DNA of 64,000 nt from Arenibacter sp. F26102 (GCF_023015865.1 NZ_JALKBC010000001.1:186001-250000); one strand, 5' to 3'; counted from the first letter of the stretch, positions 18,989 through 28,623 are shown. Notes: generated from the sequence alone by a model not told the origin. Numbers and translations are program-made.

Positions 18989-20434
18989 ATGGCATATACA
19001 GAGGAAGAATTAAAAAAAGAACTGGAGACCAAGGAGTATGAGTATGGTTTCTATACAGATATAGAATCGGATACGTTTCCCAATGGTTTGAATGAGGAAA
19101 TTGTAATCGCTATTTCAAAGAAGAAGGAAGAACCGGAATGGATGACCTTATGGAGGTTGGAATCCTTTAAAATCTGGAAGGAAATGGTGGAGCCCGAATG
19201 GGCAAATGTTAAATATAAAAAACCTGATTTTCAGGCCATTTCATATTATTCCGCACCTAACAAAAAACCCAAGTATGATAGTTTGGACGAGGTAGATCCA
19301 GAATTATTGGACACTTTTAAAAAGTTGGGCATATCCTTGGATGAACAGAAGAAGTTGGCTGGAGTGGCTGTGGATATTGTAATGGATTCCGTTTCTGTAG
19401 CCACTACTTTTAAAAAGACGCTTGCCGAAAAAGGAATAATATTCTGTTCTATTTCCGAGGCCATTAAGGAGCACTCTGAACTGGTTAAAAAATATATTGG
19501 ATCTGTAGTTCCGCAAAAGGACAACTTTTATGCGGCCCTTAACTCAGCGGTTTTTTCGGATGGGTCTTTCTGTTACATTCCAAAGGGAGTACGATGCCCT
19601 ATGGAACTTTCCACTTATTTTAGAATCAATCAAGCAGGTACTGGACAGTTCGAAAGAACCTTGGTAATTGCAGATGAGGGTAGTTATGTAAGTTATTTGG
19701 AAGGATGTACCGCACCTTCCCGTGATGAAAATCAATTGCATGCCGCTGTGGTAGAATTGATTGCTTTGGATGGTGCCGAAATAAAATACTCCACCGTGCA
19801 AAATTGGTTCCCTGGAAATAAAGAGGGACTAGGGGGAGTTTTCAATTTTGTAACCAAAAGGGGATTGTGCGAAAAGAATGCTAAAATTTCTTGGACTCAG
19901 GTTGAAACTGGTTCGGCCGTTACTTGGAAGTACCCATCATGTATACTTAAAGGAGATAATTCCATAGGGGAATTTTATTCCATTGCCGTAACCAATAATT
20001 ATCAACAAGCGGATACGGGTACCAAAATGATTCATTTAGGAAAGAATACGAGGAGTACCATTATTTCTAAAGGTATCTCGGCAGGAAAGTCCCAAAATAG
20101 TTACCGTGGATTGGTACAGGTAAACAGTAGGGCTGACAATGCCAGGAACTTTTCCCAATGTGATTCCTTGTTAATGGGGAACGAATGTGGCGCACATACC
20201 TTTCCTTACATCGAAGTAAAGAATAAAACCGCACAAATAGAACATGAGGCCACTACCAGTAAAATTGGAGAGGACCAGATTTTTTATTGCAACCAGAGGG
20301 GGATCAATACGGAAAAGGCAATTGCCTTGATCGTAAACGGCTTCAGTAAGGAAGTGCTTAATAAATTACCAATGGAATTTGCGGTGGAAGCCCAAAAGTT
20401 ATTGGAAATAAGTCTAGAGGGGTCTGTAGGATAA
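18989..20434 (+). CDS. sufB: Fe-S cluster assembly scaffold protein SufB
   Basis: 481 residues, full length. SufB is the beta-helical core of the SufBC2D scaffold on which clusters form. Recognised blocks include [74 protein letters not shown] and [20 protein letters not shown]. The conserved cysteine in [10 protein letters not shown] is consistent with cluster or persulfide handling. It lies in the operon sufA-B-C-D-S-E. The 153 nt before sufC contain no gene. Confidence 0.96.
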   Translation: MAYTEEELKKELETKEYEYGFYTDIESDTFPNGLNEEIVIAISKKKEEPEWMTLWRLESFKIWKEMVEPEWANVKYKKPDFQAISYYSAPNKKPKYDSLDEVDPELLDTFKKLGISLDEQKKLAGVAVDIVMDSVSVATTFKKTLAEKGIIFCSISEAIKEHSELVKKYIGSVVPQKDNFYAALNSAVFSDGSFCYIPKGVRCPMELSTYFRINQAGTGQFERTLVIADEGSYVSYLEGCTAPSRDENQLHAAVVELIALDGAEIKYSTVQNWFPGNKEGLGGVFNFVTKRGLCEKNAKISWTQVETGSAVTWKYPSCILKGDNSIGEFYSIAVTNNYQQADTGTKMIHLGKNTRSTIISKGISAGKSQNSYRGLVQVNSRADNARNFSQCDSLLMGNECGAHTFPYIEVKNKTAQIEHEATTSKIGEDQIFYCNQRGINTEKAIALIVNGFSKEVLNKLPMEFAVEAQKLLEISLEGSVG

Positions 20435-20587
20435 GGAAAATATTTTCTGACGGCATGTCATCTTTAATAGAGGGCTCCTGTGCCATAGGAAAGAATACTA
20501 CTACCCGTTTAAAACAACAACATAGAATAAGATTTTAATAAAATGCCGAAGGCGCCCAATTATTTAAAATAATTAGAATTTAGAACA

Positions 20588-21340
20588 ATGCTGAAAATTA
20601 ACAACTTACACGCTAGAGTAGAGGATAAAGAGATACTAAGGGGAATAAACCTAACGGTGAATGCAGGTGAAGTTCATGCCATTATGGGCCCCAACGGTTC
20701 AGGTAAAAGTACCTTGGCGGCTGTAATTGCCGGGAAGGAAGAATTTGAAATTACCGAGGGAGAAATATTTTTGGAAGGTGAAAATCTAGAAGATAATTCA
20801 CCTGAAGATAGGGCGCATAAAGGAATATTTCTATCCTTTCAGTATCCTGTTGAAATTCCTGGGGTTTCCGTTACAAATTTCATGAAGACCGCCATTAACG
20901 AGTCTAGAAAAGCTAAGGGATTGGAAGATATGCCGGCTAAGGATATGTTGAAATTGATTCGTGAGAAGTCGGAAATGTTGGAAATAGACAGAAAATTTTT
21001 ATCGCGTTCCTTGAATGAAGGTTTTTCCGGAGGTGAGAAAAAAAGGAATGAGATTTTCCAAATGGCCATGTTAGAGCCTAAATTGGCCATTCTGGATGAA
21101 ACGGATTCCGGTTTAGACATTGATGCCTTGCGTATTGTAGCCAATGGTGTAAATAAATTAAAGAGCAAAGACAATGCGGTAATTGTAATTACCCACTATC
21201 AACGTCTTTTGGAATATATAGTACCTGATTTTGTTCATGTATTGCACAACGGAAAGATCGTAAAATCCGGCACTAAAGATCTTGCTCTGGAATTGGAAGA
21301 AAAAGGGTACGATTGGTTGAAACAGGAAACTGTGATATAG
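20588..21340 (+). CDS. sufC: SUF system ATPase SufC
   Basis: 250 residues. An ABC-type ATPase that drives cluster assembly on SufBD and is soluble, not a transporter. Walker A is GPNGSGKST (34-42), the signature SLNEGFSGGEKKRNE is near 142-156 and Walker B is LAILDETDSGLD, followed by the switch histidine in VIVITHYQRLLEY. The stop codon at 21338-21340 is also the first part of the inverted-repeat arm that precedes the four-helix-bundle gene. Confidence 0.96.
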   Translation: MLKINNLHARVEDKEILRGINLTVNAGEVHAIMGPNGSGKSTLAAVIAGKEEFEITEGEIFLEGENLEDNSPEDRAHKGIFLSFQYPVEIPGVSVTNFMKTAINESRKAKGLEDMPAKDMLKLIREKSEMLEIDRKFLSRSLNEGFSGGEKKRNEIFQMAMLEPKLAILDETDSGLDIDALRIVANGVNKLKSKDNAVIVITHYQRLLEYIVPDFVHVLHNGKIVKSGTKDLALELEEKGYDWLKQETVI

Positions 21341-21780
21341 TTTCAGGTTTAATTAGTTTCTGGTTATGGCGACTATAGTGAGGTTTGAAGATTTGGATAT
21401 ATGGAAAGAAGCAAGAAGTCTAAGCTGTGAAATTATTCAAATTGTAAATGTAACCGAGCTAAAGGGTGATTATAAACTAAGAGACCAAATAAAGGGCTCA
21501 TCTGGATCTGTGATGGATAATATAGCCGAAGGCTTTGAAAGAGATGGAAATTTGGAATTTAGACAATTTCTTTCAGTGGCTAAAGGATCGGCAGGAGAAG
21601 CTAGATCACAAATTTATAGAGTTTATGATTTAGGCTATATTTCAGAGAAAGAAATGATTAGACTAACTGCAGAATATGAAAAATTAAGCAGACGGATTGC
21701 AAATTTTATTACTTATTTAAATAAAAAAGACTTTAAGGGCATAAAGTTCAAATAACATTGAACAATAGAAACTTGAAACT
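21339..21780. repeat. Inverted repeat bracketing the four-helix-bundle gene in suf
   Basis: AGTTTCAGGTTT (21339-21350) and AAACTTGAAACT (21769-21780) are inverted copies, 11 of 12 positions complementary. The left arm begins in the sufC stop codon and the right arm lies between the four-helix-bundle stop and sufD. In mRNA the arms could close the inserted gene into a loop. Confidence 0.55.
21366..21755 (+). CDS. Four-helix-bundle protein (S23/IVP family) inside suf
   Basis: 129 residues. Family motifs are RFEDLDIWKEARSLSCEIIQ (6-25), DYKLRDQIKGSSGSVMDNIA and EGFERDGNLEFRQFLSVAKG, then SAGEARSQIYRVYDLGYIS. It is the same family as the gene at 2012-2389 but belongs to a different subgroup: the two proteins differ throughout and share only the motif pattern. 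It lies between sufC and sufD, 25 nt from sufC, in the same orientation, in an operon where these two genes are normally adjacent. It is flanked by a 12-bp inverted repeat. Function unknown; a selfish or regulatory role is possible. Confidence 0.9.
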   Translation: MATIVRFEDLDIWKEARSLSCEIIQIVNVTELKGDYKLRDQIKGSSGSVMDNIAEGFERDGNLEFRQFLSVAKGSAGEARSQIYRVYDLGYISEKEMIRLTAEYEKLSRRIANFITYLNKKDFKGIKFK

Positions 21781-21813
21781 GCAAACGTCAGTTTGCTAAA
21801 CGAGAAACATAAA

Positions 21814-23130
21814 ATGGATTTAAAAGAAAAATTAGTTTCCTCATTTTTGGCATTTGAAAATGGTGTGGATGTAGATAATCCGGTTCATGATATACGAACG
21901 GAGGCCATTAAAAATTTTGAGGCAAAGGGGTTTCCTACTAAAAAGGAGGAGGCCTGGAAATATACTTCCTTAAATACACTTCAGAAAATAGATTACAGCA
22001 TCTTTCCAAAAAAGGAGAACATGTTGGAATACCGGGATGTAAAGAAATATTTTATTCATGAGATAGACACCTTCAAGATTGTCTTTGTCGATGGGGTATA
22101 TAGTTCTTTTTTATCGGAGACTACCCATGATGGAGTGGATGTATGTCTAATGAGTTCGGCCTTAAACAAGCCCATGTACAAGCAAATAATAGATGTTTAT
22201 TTTAATAAAATAGCTTCTAAGGACGATTCGTTGACTACTTTGAACACTGCTTTTAGTAAGGAGGGAGCCTATATTTATATTCCCAAAAATAAGATTCCGA
22301 AAAAACCGATAGAAATCGTTCATTTTTCTACCGGTAATGAAGCCGCGCTTTTACTGCAGCCGAGAAATTTGATAATTGCGGAGGAAAATGCCGAGTTGCA
22401 AATTATTGAGCGTCATCAGAGTTTAACGGCTAATGAAGTGTTTACCAATTCGGTTACCGAGATTTATGCCGCCAAGAATTCCAACGTTGATTACTATAAG
22501 GTACAGAACGATTTAACAACTGCCTCCTTAATAGACAATACTTATATTGATCAAAAAGATGGAAGTGTTGTAAAGGTTCATACCTTCTCCTTTGGGGGTA
22601 AATTAACCCGAAACAACCTTAATTTCTATCAAAATGGGGAAAGGATAGATTCTACCATGAAAGGGGTTACCATTATTGAGGAAAAACAGCATATAGACCA
22701 TCACACATTGGTGCATCATATTCAGCCCAACTGTGAAAGCCATCAGGATTATAAAGGGATCTATGGCGAAAATGCGACAGGGGTTTTCAACGGTAAGATT
22801 ATTGTTGACAAAATTGCCCAAAAGACGAATGCCTTTCAACAGAACAATAACATTCTAATGAGTGATAAGGCTACCATTAATACAAAACCTCAATTGGAAA
22901 TTTTTGCGGATGATGTAAAATGTTCCCATGGTTGTACCATTGGGCAATTGGATGAGGAGGCCTTATTTTATCTACAGTCACGGGGAATTCCGAAAAAAGA
23001 AGCCCGTGCTTTGCTAATGTACGCCTTTGCCAATAACGTTTTGGAAAGTGTACGCATCCCGGAATTAAAGGTTAGGATCAACAAATTAATTGCCAACAAA
23101 TTGGGCGTTCGTTTAGGATTTGACCTTTAG
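21814..23130 (+). CDS. sufD: Fe-S cluster assembly protein SufD
   Basis: About 438 residues from MDLKEKLVSSFLAFENG at 21814; the seven extra codons of the longer frame start from a TTG in the inserted-gene boundary and are unlikely. SufD pairs with SufB in the scaffold. Landmarks are FPTKKEEAWKYTSLNTLQ, FVDGVYSSFLSE, HTLVHHIQPNCESHQDYKGI, GVFNGKIIVDKIAQKTNAFQ, QQNNNILMSDKATINTKPQL and CSHGCTIGQLDEEALFYLQS, the conserved C-terminal beta-helix motifs. It is directly downstream of the inserted four-helix-bundle gene. Confidence 0.95.
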   Translation: MDLKEKLVSSFLAFENGVDVDNPVHDIRTEAIKNFEAKGFPTKKEEAWKYTSLNTLQKIDYSIFPKKENMLEYRDVKKYFIHEIDTFKIVFVDGVYSSFLSETTHDGVDVCLMSSALNKPMYKQIIDVYFNKIASKDDSLTTLNTAFSKEGAYIYIPKNKIPKKPIEIVHFSTGNEAALLLQPRNLIIAEENAELQIIERHQSLTANEVFTNSVTEIYAAKNSNVDYYKVQNDLTTASLIDNTYIDQKDGSVVKVHTFSFGGKLTRNNLNFYQNGERIDSTMKGVTIIEEKQHIDHHTLVHHIQPNCESHQDYKGIYGENATGVFNGKIIVDKIAQKTNAFQQNNNILMSDKATINTKPQLEIFADDVKCSHGCTIGQLDEEALFYLQSRGIPKKEARALLMYAFANNVLESVRIPELKVRINKLIANKLGVRLGFDL

Positions 23131-23172
23131 AAAGTTTCTATTCAACGTAATTCCCAGCATTGAATTTTTACC

Positions 23173-24399
23173 ATGATACAAACTGTTTTCGATATATTGA
23201 CCATACGTAAGGACTTTCCAATCTTAAATAGGAAAGTAAACGGCTATCCTTTGGTATATCTGGACAATGCTGCTACGTCCCAGACCCCGCAAAAGGTCAT
23301 AGATGCCATTGTTGAATATTACAGTAACTATAATGCAAATATTCATAGAGGGGTGCATACACTGTCCCAAGAAGCAACAGACGTTTACGAACAGGCAAGG
23401 CAGAAGATACAAAAGCATTTTAATGCCGCTAAGTCCCATGAAATTATTTTTACTTCCGGAACAACGCATGGTATAAATTTAGTAGCCAATGGTTTTGCCT
23501 CATTTTTAAAAAAAGGTGATGAAATTATAGTTTCCGCATTGGAACACCATTCCAATATTGTTCCTTGGCAAATGCTCTGTGAGCGTACAGGAGCAGTATT
23601 GAAAGTAATTCCAATGAGTTTGGACGGAAAATTGGTTATGGAGGAATACCATAAATTACTGTCCCACCGTACAAAATTGGTGTTCTGCAACCATGTTTCA
23701 AATGCCTTGGGGACCATTAATCCAATAGAGGAAATTATAGCTGCAGCCCATAACATAGGTGCTGCGGTCCTAATAGATGGTGCTCAGGCCGCACCACATA
23801 TAAAAGCCGATGTACAGAAATTGGATGTAGATTTTTATGTGGTTTCTGCCCATAAAATGTGCGGTCCTACTGGAGTAGGTATGCTTTACGGCAAAGAGGA
23901 GTGGTTGAATAAATTACCACCTTACCAAGGAGGGGGTGAAATGATTGCAGAAGTAACTTTTGAAAAAACTACCTATGCCGATCTTCCCCATAAGTTCGAA
24001 GCTGGGACTCCAAATATATGTGGAGGTATTGCCTTTGGTGCCGCTTTGGACTACATGAATGCCATAGGATTTGATGCCATAGCCCAATACGAACACGAGC
24101 TTTTGGAATATGCAAGCAAAGAACTTCTAGCCATAGATGGTTTGAAAATATATGGAGACACAAAGGAAAAAACAGCAGTAATTTCTTTTAATATTGAAGG
24201 TCTTCATCCTTATGATATTGGGAGTATATTGGATAAACTAGGGGTCGCTGTGAGGACAGGACATCATTGTGCCCAGCCAATCATGGATTTTTATAAAATT
24301 CCCGGTACTGTAAGGGCCAGCTTTAGTTTTTATAATACCAAGGAAGAAGTGGATATATTGGTGGCAGGCGTACGGCGGGCAAAAACAATGCTGTCATAA
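23173..24399 (+). CDS. sufS: Cysteine desulfurase SufS
   Basis: 408 residues, group II cysteine desulfurase. It takes sulfur from L-cysteine as an enzyme persulfide and passes it to SufE. PLP lysine K228 is in SAHKMCGPTG and the catalytic C366 is in RTGHHCAQP. Other family motifs are YLDNAATSQTP (29-39), ANIHRGVHTLSQEAT, FTSGTTHGINLVA and LEHHSNIVPWQ. It follows sufD by 42 nt. Confidence 0.97.
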   Translation: MIQTVFDILTIRKDFPILNRKVNGYPLVYLDNAATSQTPQKVIDAIVEYYSNYNANIHRGVHTLSQEATDVYEQARQKIQKHFNAAKSHEIIFTSGTTHGINLVANGFASFLKKGDEIIVSALEHHSNIVPWQMLCERTGAVLKVIPMSLDGKLVMEEYHKLLSHRTKLVFCNHVSNALGTINPIEEIIAAAHNIGAAVLIDGAQAAPHIKADVQKLDVDFYVVSAHKMCGPTGVGMLYGKEEWLNKLPPYQGGGEMIAEVTFEKTTYADLPHKFEAGTPNICGGIAFGAALDYMNAIGFDAIAQYEHELLEYASKELLAIDGLKIYGDTKEKTAVISFNIEGLHPYDIGSILDKLGVAVRTGHHCAQPIMDFYKIPGTVRASFSFYNTKEEVDILVAGVRRAKTMLS

Positions 24400-24505
24400 C
24401 TTCATTTAGTTAATTTTCAATCTTTTAAATAGTTGATATGCAAAATTACTTATTGTATTTTTGCATGGAATTGTTACCATTGTACAATGGGCACAAAATT
24501 GGGAT

Positions 24506-24928
24506 ATGAGTATAAAAGAAATTCAAGAAGAGATCGTTGATGAGTTCTCTATGTTCGAGGATTGGATGCAGCGCTATGAGTATATGATAGAGCTAGGAAA
24601 ATCGCTGCCTATGATCAAGGAACAGTATAAAACCGACGATAATATTATTAAGGGCTGTCAGAGTAAAGTTTGGGTACATGCAGAATTGGAAGGTGATAAA
24701 TTAGTTTTTACCGCGGATAGTGATGCCATTATTACCAAAGGTATCATTGCCATTCTAATAAGGACTTTTAGCAATCAAAAACCTAAGGATATCATTGATG
24801 CCGAGACCAGATTCATAGATGAGATTGGATTAAAAGAGCATTTATCACCTACTAGGGCCAACGGTCTGGTTAGTATGATTAAACAATTGAAATTGTATGC
24901 TGTTGCATACCAAACACAATTAAATTAA
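24506..24928 (+). CDS. sufE: Sulfur acceptor protein SufE
   Basis: About 140 residues from MSIKEIQEEI at 24506. The longer frame starting at 24461 adds 15 residues unlike SufE. SufE accepts the persulfide from SufS through C51 in IKGCQSKVW and transfers it to SufB. The C-terminal region ETRFIDEIGLKEHLSPTRAN and GLVSMIKQL is typical. Its position after sufS supports the pairing. Confidence 0.93.
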   Translation: MSIKEIQEEIVDEFSMFEDWMQRYEYMIELGKSLPMIKEQYKTDDNIIKGCQSKVWVHAELEGDKLVFTADSDAIITKGIIAILIRTFSNQKPKDIIDAETRFIDEIGLKEHLSPTRANGLVSMIKQLKLYAVAYQTQLN

Positions 24929-24991
24929 TTGGTCTGGCCTTCAGTAAATTGTTGGACAAATCTTTTTTACAGACCATAAACATTTAAAATA

Positions 24992-25324
24992 ATGAGCAAA
25001 GAAATAGAAACTATAGACACACAGGAATTGGGAGAAAAGATAGTAAGGGTCCTTAAAACAATTTATGACCCCGAAATACCTGTGGACATTTATGAATTAG
25101 GCTTAATTTATGATGTTTTCGTTAATGATGAAAATGAAGTTAAAATCTTAATGACCTTAACTTCACCCAACTGTCCAGTTGCCGAGTCGCTCCCTATGGA
25201 GGTAGAGGAAAAGGTAAAGTCTATAGACGAACTAAAGGATGTTGAGGTAGAAATTACTTTTGATCCACCTTGGACTCAGGAATTAATGAGTGAAGAGGCC
25301 AAATTGGAACTAGGGATGCTATAG
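24992..25324 (+). CDS. sufT: SufT-like MIP18/DUF59 Fe-S maturation factor
   Basis: 110 residues of the DUF59 (MIP18) family, which assists Fe-S protein maturation. Motifs include LKTIYDPEIPVDIYELGLIY (17-36), LMTLTSPNCPVAESLP (with the conserved Cys in PNCP) and VEITFDPPWTQELMSEEAK. It is 63 nt downstream of sufE, a common place for this gene. No ATPase domain is attached, so it is not an Mrp-type carrier. Confidence 0.9.
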   Translation: MSKEIETIDTQELGEKIVRVLKTIYDPEIPVDIYELGLIYDVFVNDENEVKILMTLTSPNCPVAESLPMEVEEKVKSIDELKDVEVEITFDPPWTQELMSEEAKLELGML

Positions 25325-25417
25325 TTCGGGCCTCTTGACCCAACTATTAATTTGTGGAATATTTATATTACAATAATATCTGCCGATTAAATTTGATATT
25401 AAAAACCTCAAAAAATT

Positions 25418-25921
25418 ATGTCTGAAATTATAAATCGTGTCTCCCAAAGTAAATTGGTGACCTTTAACCTAGAGGACTTATACCCTAAAGGGAATAGGAT
25501 ACTTATGGATATTAAGGATTGGTTGTACGAGGGTTTAATACTTCGGGAAAAGGAATTTCGGGCCCAATTGGAGGAACATGATTGGAGTGTATATAAAGGT
25601 GCATATGTGGCCTTAACCTGCTCTTCGGATGCCATTATCCCGGGTTGGGCATACATGCTTATTTCTACCAAACTGCAACCTTATGCGCAGAAAATAATTA
25701 TTGGCGATTTGGAGATGTTAGAATCATCCCTTTATCAAACCATATTGGAAAATATGGACGTTTCCGAATATGTGGATAAGCCAGTAATAATCAAGGGCTG
25801 CTCCAATAAACCTGTTCCACCCAACGCCTACTTATGGGCCACGACCAAAATTCAGACTGTAGCCAAAAGTGTTATGTACGGGGAAGCTTGTTCTTCTGTA
25901 CCCTTGTTTAAGGCAAAATAA
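25418..25921 (+). CDS. DUF2480-family protein
   Basis: 167 residues, the whole DUF2480 domain. Recognisable blocks are LVTFNLEDLYPKGNRILMDI, LREKEFRAQLEEHDWSVYKG, AYVALTCSSDAIIPGWAYML and GCSNKPVPPNAYLWATTKIQ. The family is common in Bacteroidota and often lies next to SUF genes, suggesting a link to Fe-S assembly; its activity is unknown. It follows the sufT-like gene by 93 nt and precedes the DUF3078 gene. Confidence 0.85.
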   Translation: MSEIINRVSQSKLVTFNLEDLYPKGNRILMDIKDWLYEGLILREKEFRAQLEEHDWSVYKGAYVALTCSSDAIIPGWAYMLISTKLQPYAQKIIIGDLEMLESSLYQTILENMDVSEYVDKPVIIKGCSNKPVPPNAYLWATTKIQTVAKSVMYGEACSSVPLFKAK

Positions 25922-25958
25922 TGATCAATATCGTTCCTTCATTTTATCCAACATTCAT

Positions 25959-25966
25959 TATTTTTG
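25959..25966 (+). promoter_or_regulatory. Candidate -7 element before the DUF3078 gene
   Basis: TATTTTTG fits TAnnTTTG and lies 28 nt before the ATG at 25995. No TTG at the canonical -33 spacing. It would allow expression apart from the SUF operon. Confidence 0.35.
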
Positions 25967-25994
25967 TTTTACTATAAACAAAACACTAACTATT

Positions 25995-26927
25995 ATGAAG
26001 AAAATTGTACTAGCAATAGTCGCTTTGTTGGCTATGAACATTACTGTTGCCCAAACTTTGGAGGAGTTAAAGGCGGATAAAGCCAGTAAAAAAGACTCTA
26101 TTGCAGCAATACAAGGAAGGGTAGACGCCATTCAGGGTAAAATTAATGCCATACCCGGTTGGAAAAAGGGCGCATTTGGAACTATTGGCGCCAGTCTCTC
26201 AGGTTTTAATAATTGGTATGCCAAAGGTGCTCCAAATTCTAGTGCTGGGAACATAGGTATTACTACCAACGCCTTTGCAAATCTTAATCAACCTAAATTT
26301 TTCTGGAGAAATTCATTGAATATAAATCTTGGGTGGGTAAAAATTGATGATAAGGATATTGACACCGATGACGATAGTTTTCGTTCAGCTACGGATGTTT
26401 TTAATATAACCTCTTTGTACGGTCAGAAATTGAGCGATAAATTCGCTATATCTACTTTGGCGGAATACAGGACTACAATTATAGACAATTTTAATGACCC
26501 AGGCTATTTGGATATTGGGGTTGGAGCAACTTGGACGCCCATCACTGATTTGGTGGTGGTTATACACCCCTTAAACTACAACTTTGTGTTTAGTTCGGGT
26601 GAGAGTGTTTTTGAATCTTCCTTGGGTGCTAAGATTGTGGCCGACTATACCAGAAAGTTGGGTAAGGTTAATTTTAAGACCAATATGTCCCTATTTCAGA
26701 GTTATAAAAGTGCTGATTATTCCAACTGGACCTGGACCAATTCTTTTGGATATACCTTATGGAAAGGTATTGGTTTAGGGTTTGAATTTGGTCTAAGAAA
26801 CAATAAGCAAGAAGCATTAAATTATGCAACTGGTAATCTGGATGTGGGAGATCCAACACCTACTTTTGCATCAATCGATAATGATTTACAGACCTATTGG
26901 TTGTTTGGCCTAAACTATTCTTTCTAA
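25995..26927 (+). CDS. DUF3078-family outer-membrane-type protein
   Basis: 311 residues from MKKIVLAIVALLAMNITVAQ, a Sec signal peptide. The longer frame from 25869 overlaps DUF2480 and is not the start. After a short coiled-coil-like stretch (EELKADKASKKDSIAAIQGR) the protein shows alternating aromatic and small residues typical of an outer-membrane beta barrel, ending LQTYWLFGLNYSF with a terminal Phe as outer-membrane proteins have. DUF3078 members are Bacteroidota-specific and functionally uncharacterised. Confidence 0.82.
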   Translation: MKKIVLAIVALLAMNITVAQTLEELKADKASKKDSIAAIQGRVDAIQGKINAIPGWKKGAFGTIGASLSGFNNWYAKGAPNSSAGNIGITTNAFANLNQPKFFWRNSLNINLGWVKIDDKDIDTDDDSFRSATDVFNITSLYGQKLSDKFAISTLAEYRTTIIDNFNDPGYLDIGVGATWTPITDLVVVIHPLNYNFVFSSGESVFESSLGAKIVADYTRKLGKVNFKTNMSLFQSYKSADYSNWTWTNSFGYTLWKGIGLGFEFGLRNNKQEALNYATGNLDVGDPTPTFASIDNDLQTYWLFGLNYSF

Positions 26928-26954
26928 AAAGCGATATCAGTACGTAAAAAAAAT

Positions 26955-26982
26955 AAAATGGCCCCCTTAGAGGGCCATTTTT
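26955..26982 (+). terminator. Terminator after the DUF3078 gene
   Basis: AAAATGGCCC (26955-26964) pairs with GGGCCATTTT (26972-26981), followed by T. The symmetric A/T flanks could make it bidirectional. Confidence 0.88.
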
Positions 26983-27336
26983 GCTAAGTAGGGTTTGTCA
27001 ATTTTGGTTAAGTTATATATATTTTTAATTTCCGAGAAATTGGAATGTCGTTTTTTGAAATGCCTAAAGGTGAATCCCAAAATGTTTTTGGATATTTATC
27101 CTTTTATTGATAAGGCTAATATATCGGGAAATAAGTTTATAGATTAATATATGTTGTGTAGGGAGTGCATCATGTGGTGTACAACTCTGTTGAGGGGGTT
27201 TGCTGTTTTTAAAGTGTATTCAAGTTAATATGAATAGGCTTCACATGTTCTTGGTTGCGACAAGGAGCAACATTAATAATCTTTGGACCCTTAATAACTT
27301 GGATACATTTTGGTCGAATTTGGGATAACTAAAAAT

Positions 27337-27362
27337 GCCCCTTTTTCAAGGGGCTTTTTTTT
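27337..27362 (+). terminator. Isolated intrinsic terminator
   Basis: GCCCCTT (27337-27343) pairs with AAGGGGC (27348-27354) around TTTC, followed by eight T. It has the form of a strong plus-strand terminator but no plus-strand gene precedes it within 350 bp. Confidence 0.75.
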
Positions 27363-27752
27363 AGTTAAGTAGGTCTTTCCAGTAAAATTTGGTTTCTTGT
27401 CTAAAACTTTAACTTTTAGGTTAAGTGCTGATTTGGGGAAAAAGCACTTCGAATTAAGTTTTGCGTTCGATTTGGGGTTAAACACTATCACTTAAATACA
27501 ATGTAAAGATAGAAGGAATGGGCAGTTATGCTTAATTTTTGTTGTGAACTCCCCCGAGAATGTTGTGAAAAAAACCAACGGTATCGTTTCTTCGACAAAC
27601 GGCAATAATTTTATTCCTCTTGGATTCATTTTAGAGATTAAGAATCCTTTATAAGGACATTTAGACCTGTATAAAAAACAATATTTTATCAAAATACTCA
27701 GGAACACAGCACATTAGATTTACTTAGATTATACTGTTGTTTTAAAACCAAC

Positions 27753-27760
27753 TATCTTTG
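27753..27760 (+). promoter_or_regulatory. Candidate -7 element of the esterase/M17 unit
   Basis: TATCTTTG, a good TAnnTTTG match, 23 nt before the ATG at 27784. The nearest TTG is 13 bp upstream, shorter than the standard spacing. Confidence 0.45.
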
Positions 27761-27783
27761 TCCGCATTTGTTGGGCTAAAATT

Positions 27784-28608
27784 ATGAAAAAGAGAATGTT
27801 GGAGAATAATATTGATGGTGTTGGAAGTCACCTGGAAAATCCCATTTCCTATAACCCAGAGATTCGGATTATAGCGGAGGATTATGAAATTCCACAATTG
27901 AAAAAGAAAAGAAGGATATCGGTACTCCTTCCCCATGGCTATGAGACCAGTACTAAAAGCTACCCGGTTTTATATTTACACGATGGCCAAAATCTATTTG
28001 ATGGTGGTGGACCCTATGGTAACTGGGCCATAGATGAAAAGCTTTCGGACCTGTCCATAAAAGGAATGGGAGATATTATTGTGGTGGCCATAGACCATGC
28101 AGAGGAGGAAAGAGTGTTGGAGTTTTCTCCCTTCAAAGAAACCAAATGGGGTAAAGGGGACGGAAAGAAATATCTCAAGTTTTTGGTGGAGACCCTAAAG
28201 CCTGAAATCGACAAAAATTTTAGGACCTTAAAAGACAGGGAGTTTACCGGAGTTGGTGGAAGTTCTATGGGTGGACTAATAAGTATTTATGCTGGTTTAA
28301 GGTATCCTTCAGTATTTGGAAAATTGATGATTTTTTCACCTTCCCTCTGGATTACACCAAAGATTTATTTTGATGCCATAAATTTTCATCAACCTTATCC
28401 GACCGACATCTATCTATATGCCGGTGGGGATGAAAGCGTGAATATGGTGGGGAATGTAGAAAAGTTAAAGCAAATACTGGAAGAAAAAAATAAAGAGGGC
28501 ACCAAGGTAAATATTGAACTCCGTATTGATCCCGATGGAAAACACGAGGAATGGTTTTGGAGCCAAGAATTTCCTACGGCTCTGGAATTCCTTTATTTTA
28601 GGAATTAA
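27784..28608 (+). CDS. Alpha/beta-hydrolase esterase (IroE/Fes-like, COG2819 type)
   Basis: 274 residues with no signal peptide. The first third has RRISVLLPHGYETSTKSYPV and LYLHDGQNLFDGG, the start of this esterase fold. The nucleophile elbow is VGGSSMGGLISIYAG (~residues 158-172, Ser in GSSMGG), and the acid and His probably lie in AGGDESVN and GKHEEWFWSQEFP. Relatives cleave siderophore or acyl esters. It is the first gene of a unit with an M17 peptidase (15 nt apart) and then an ATP-grasp gene. Substrate unknown. Confidence 0.83.
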   Translation: MKKRMLENNIDGVGSHLENPISYNPEIRIIAEDYEIPQLKKKRRISVLLPHGYETSTKSYPVLYLHDGQNLFDGGGPYGNWAIDEKLSDLSIKGMGDIIVVAIDHAEEERVLEFSPFKETKWGKGDGKKYLKFLVETLKPEIDKNFRTLKDREFTGVGGSSMGGLISIYAGLRYPSVFGKLMIFSPSLWITPKIYFDAINFHQPYPTDIYLYAGGDESVNMVGNVEKLKQILEEKNKEGTKVNIELRIDPDGKHEEWFWSQEFPTALEFLYFRN

Positions 28609-28623
28609 ATATAAAGCACTTTT

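Larger units (their letters stand above)
26983..27783. other. 800-bp gene-free region with a second terminator and a promoter box
   Basis: No convincing ORF: the two minus-strand frames of 66 and 71 codons have no start context or family features. A terminator is at 27337-27362 and a TATCTTTG box is at 27753-27760. Because the terminator at 26955-26982 already ends the DUF3078 transcript, the 27337 hairpin may close a small untranslated RNA from this region. Confidence 0.5.

Noticed and set aside
27291-27707. Two minus-strand frames of 66 and 71 codons
   Set aside because: No recognisable features, no ribosome-binding context and AT-rich composition; the hairpin at 27337 lies inside one of them.
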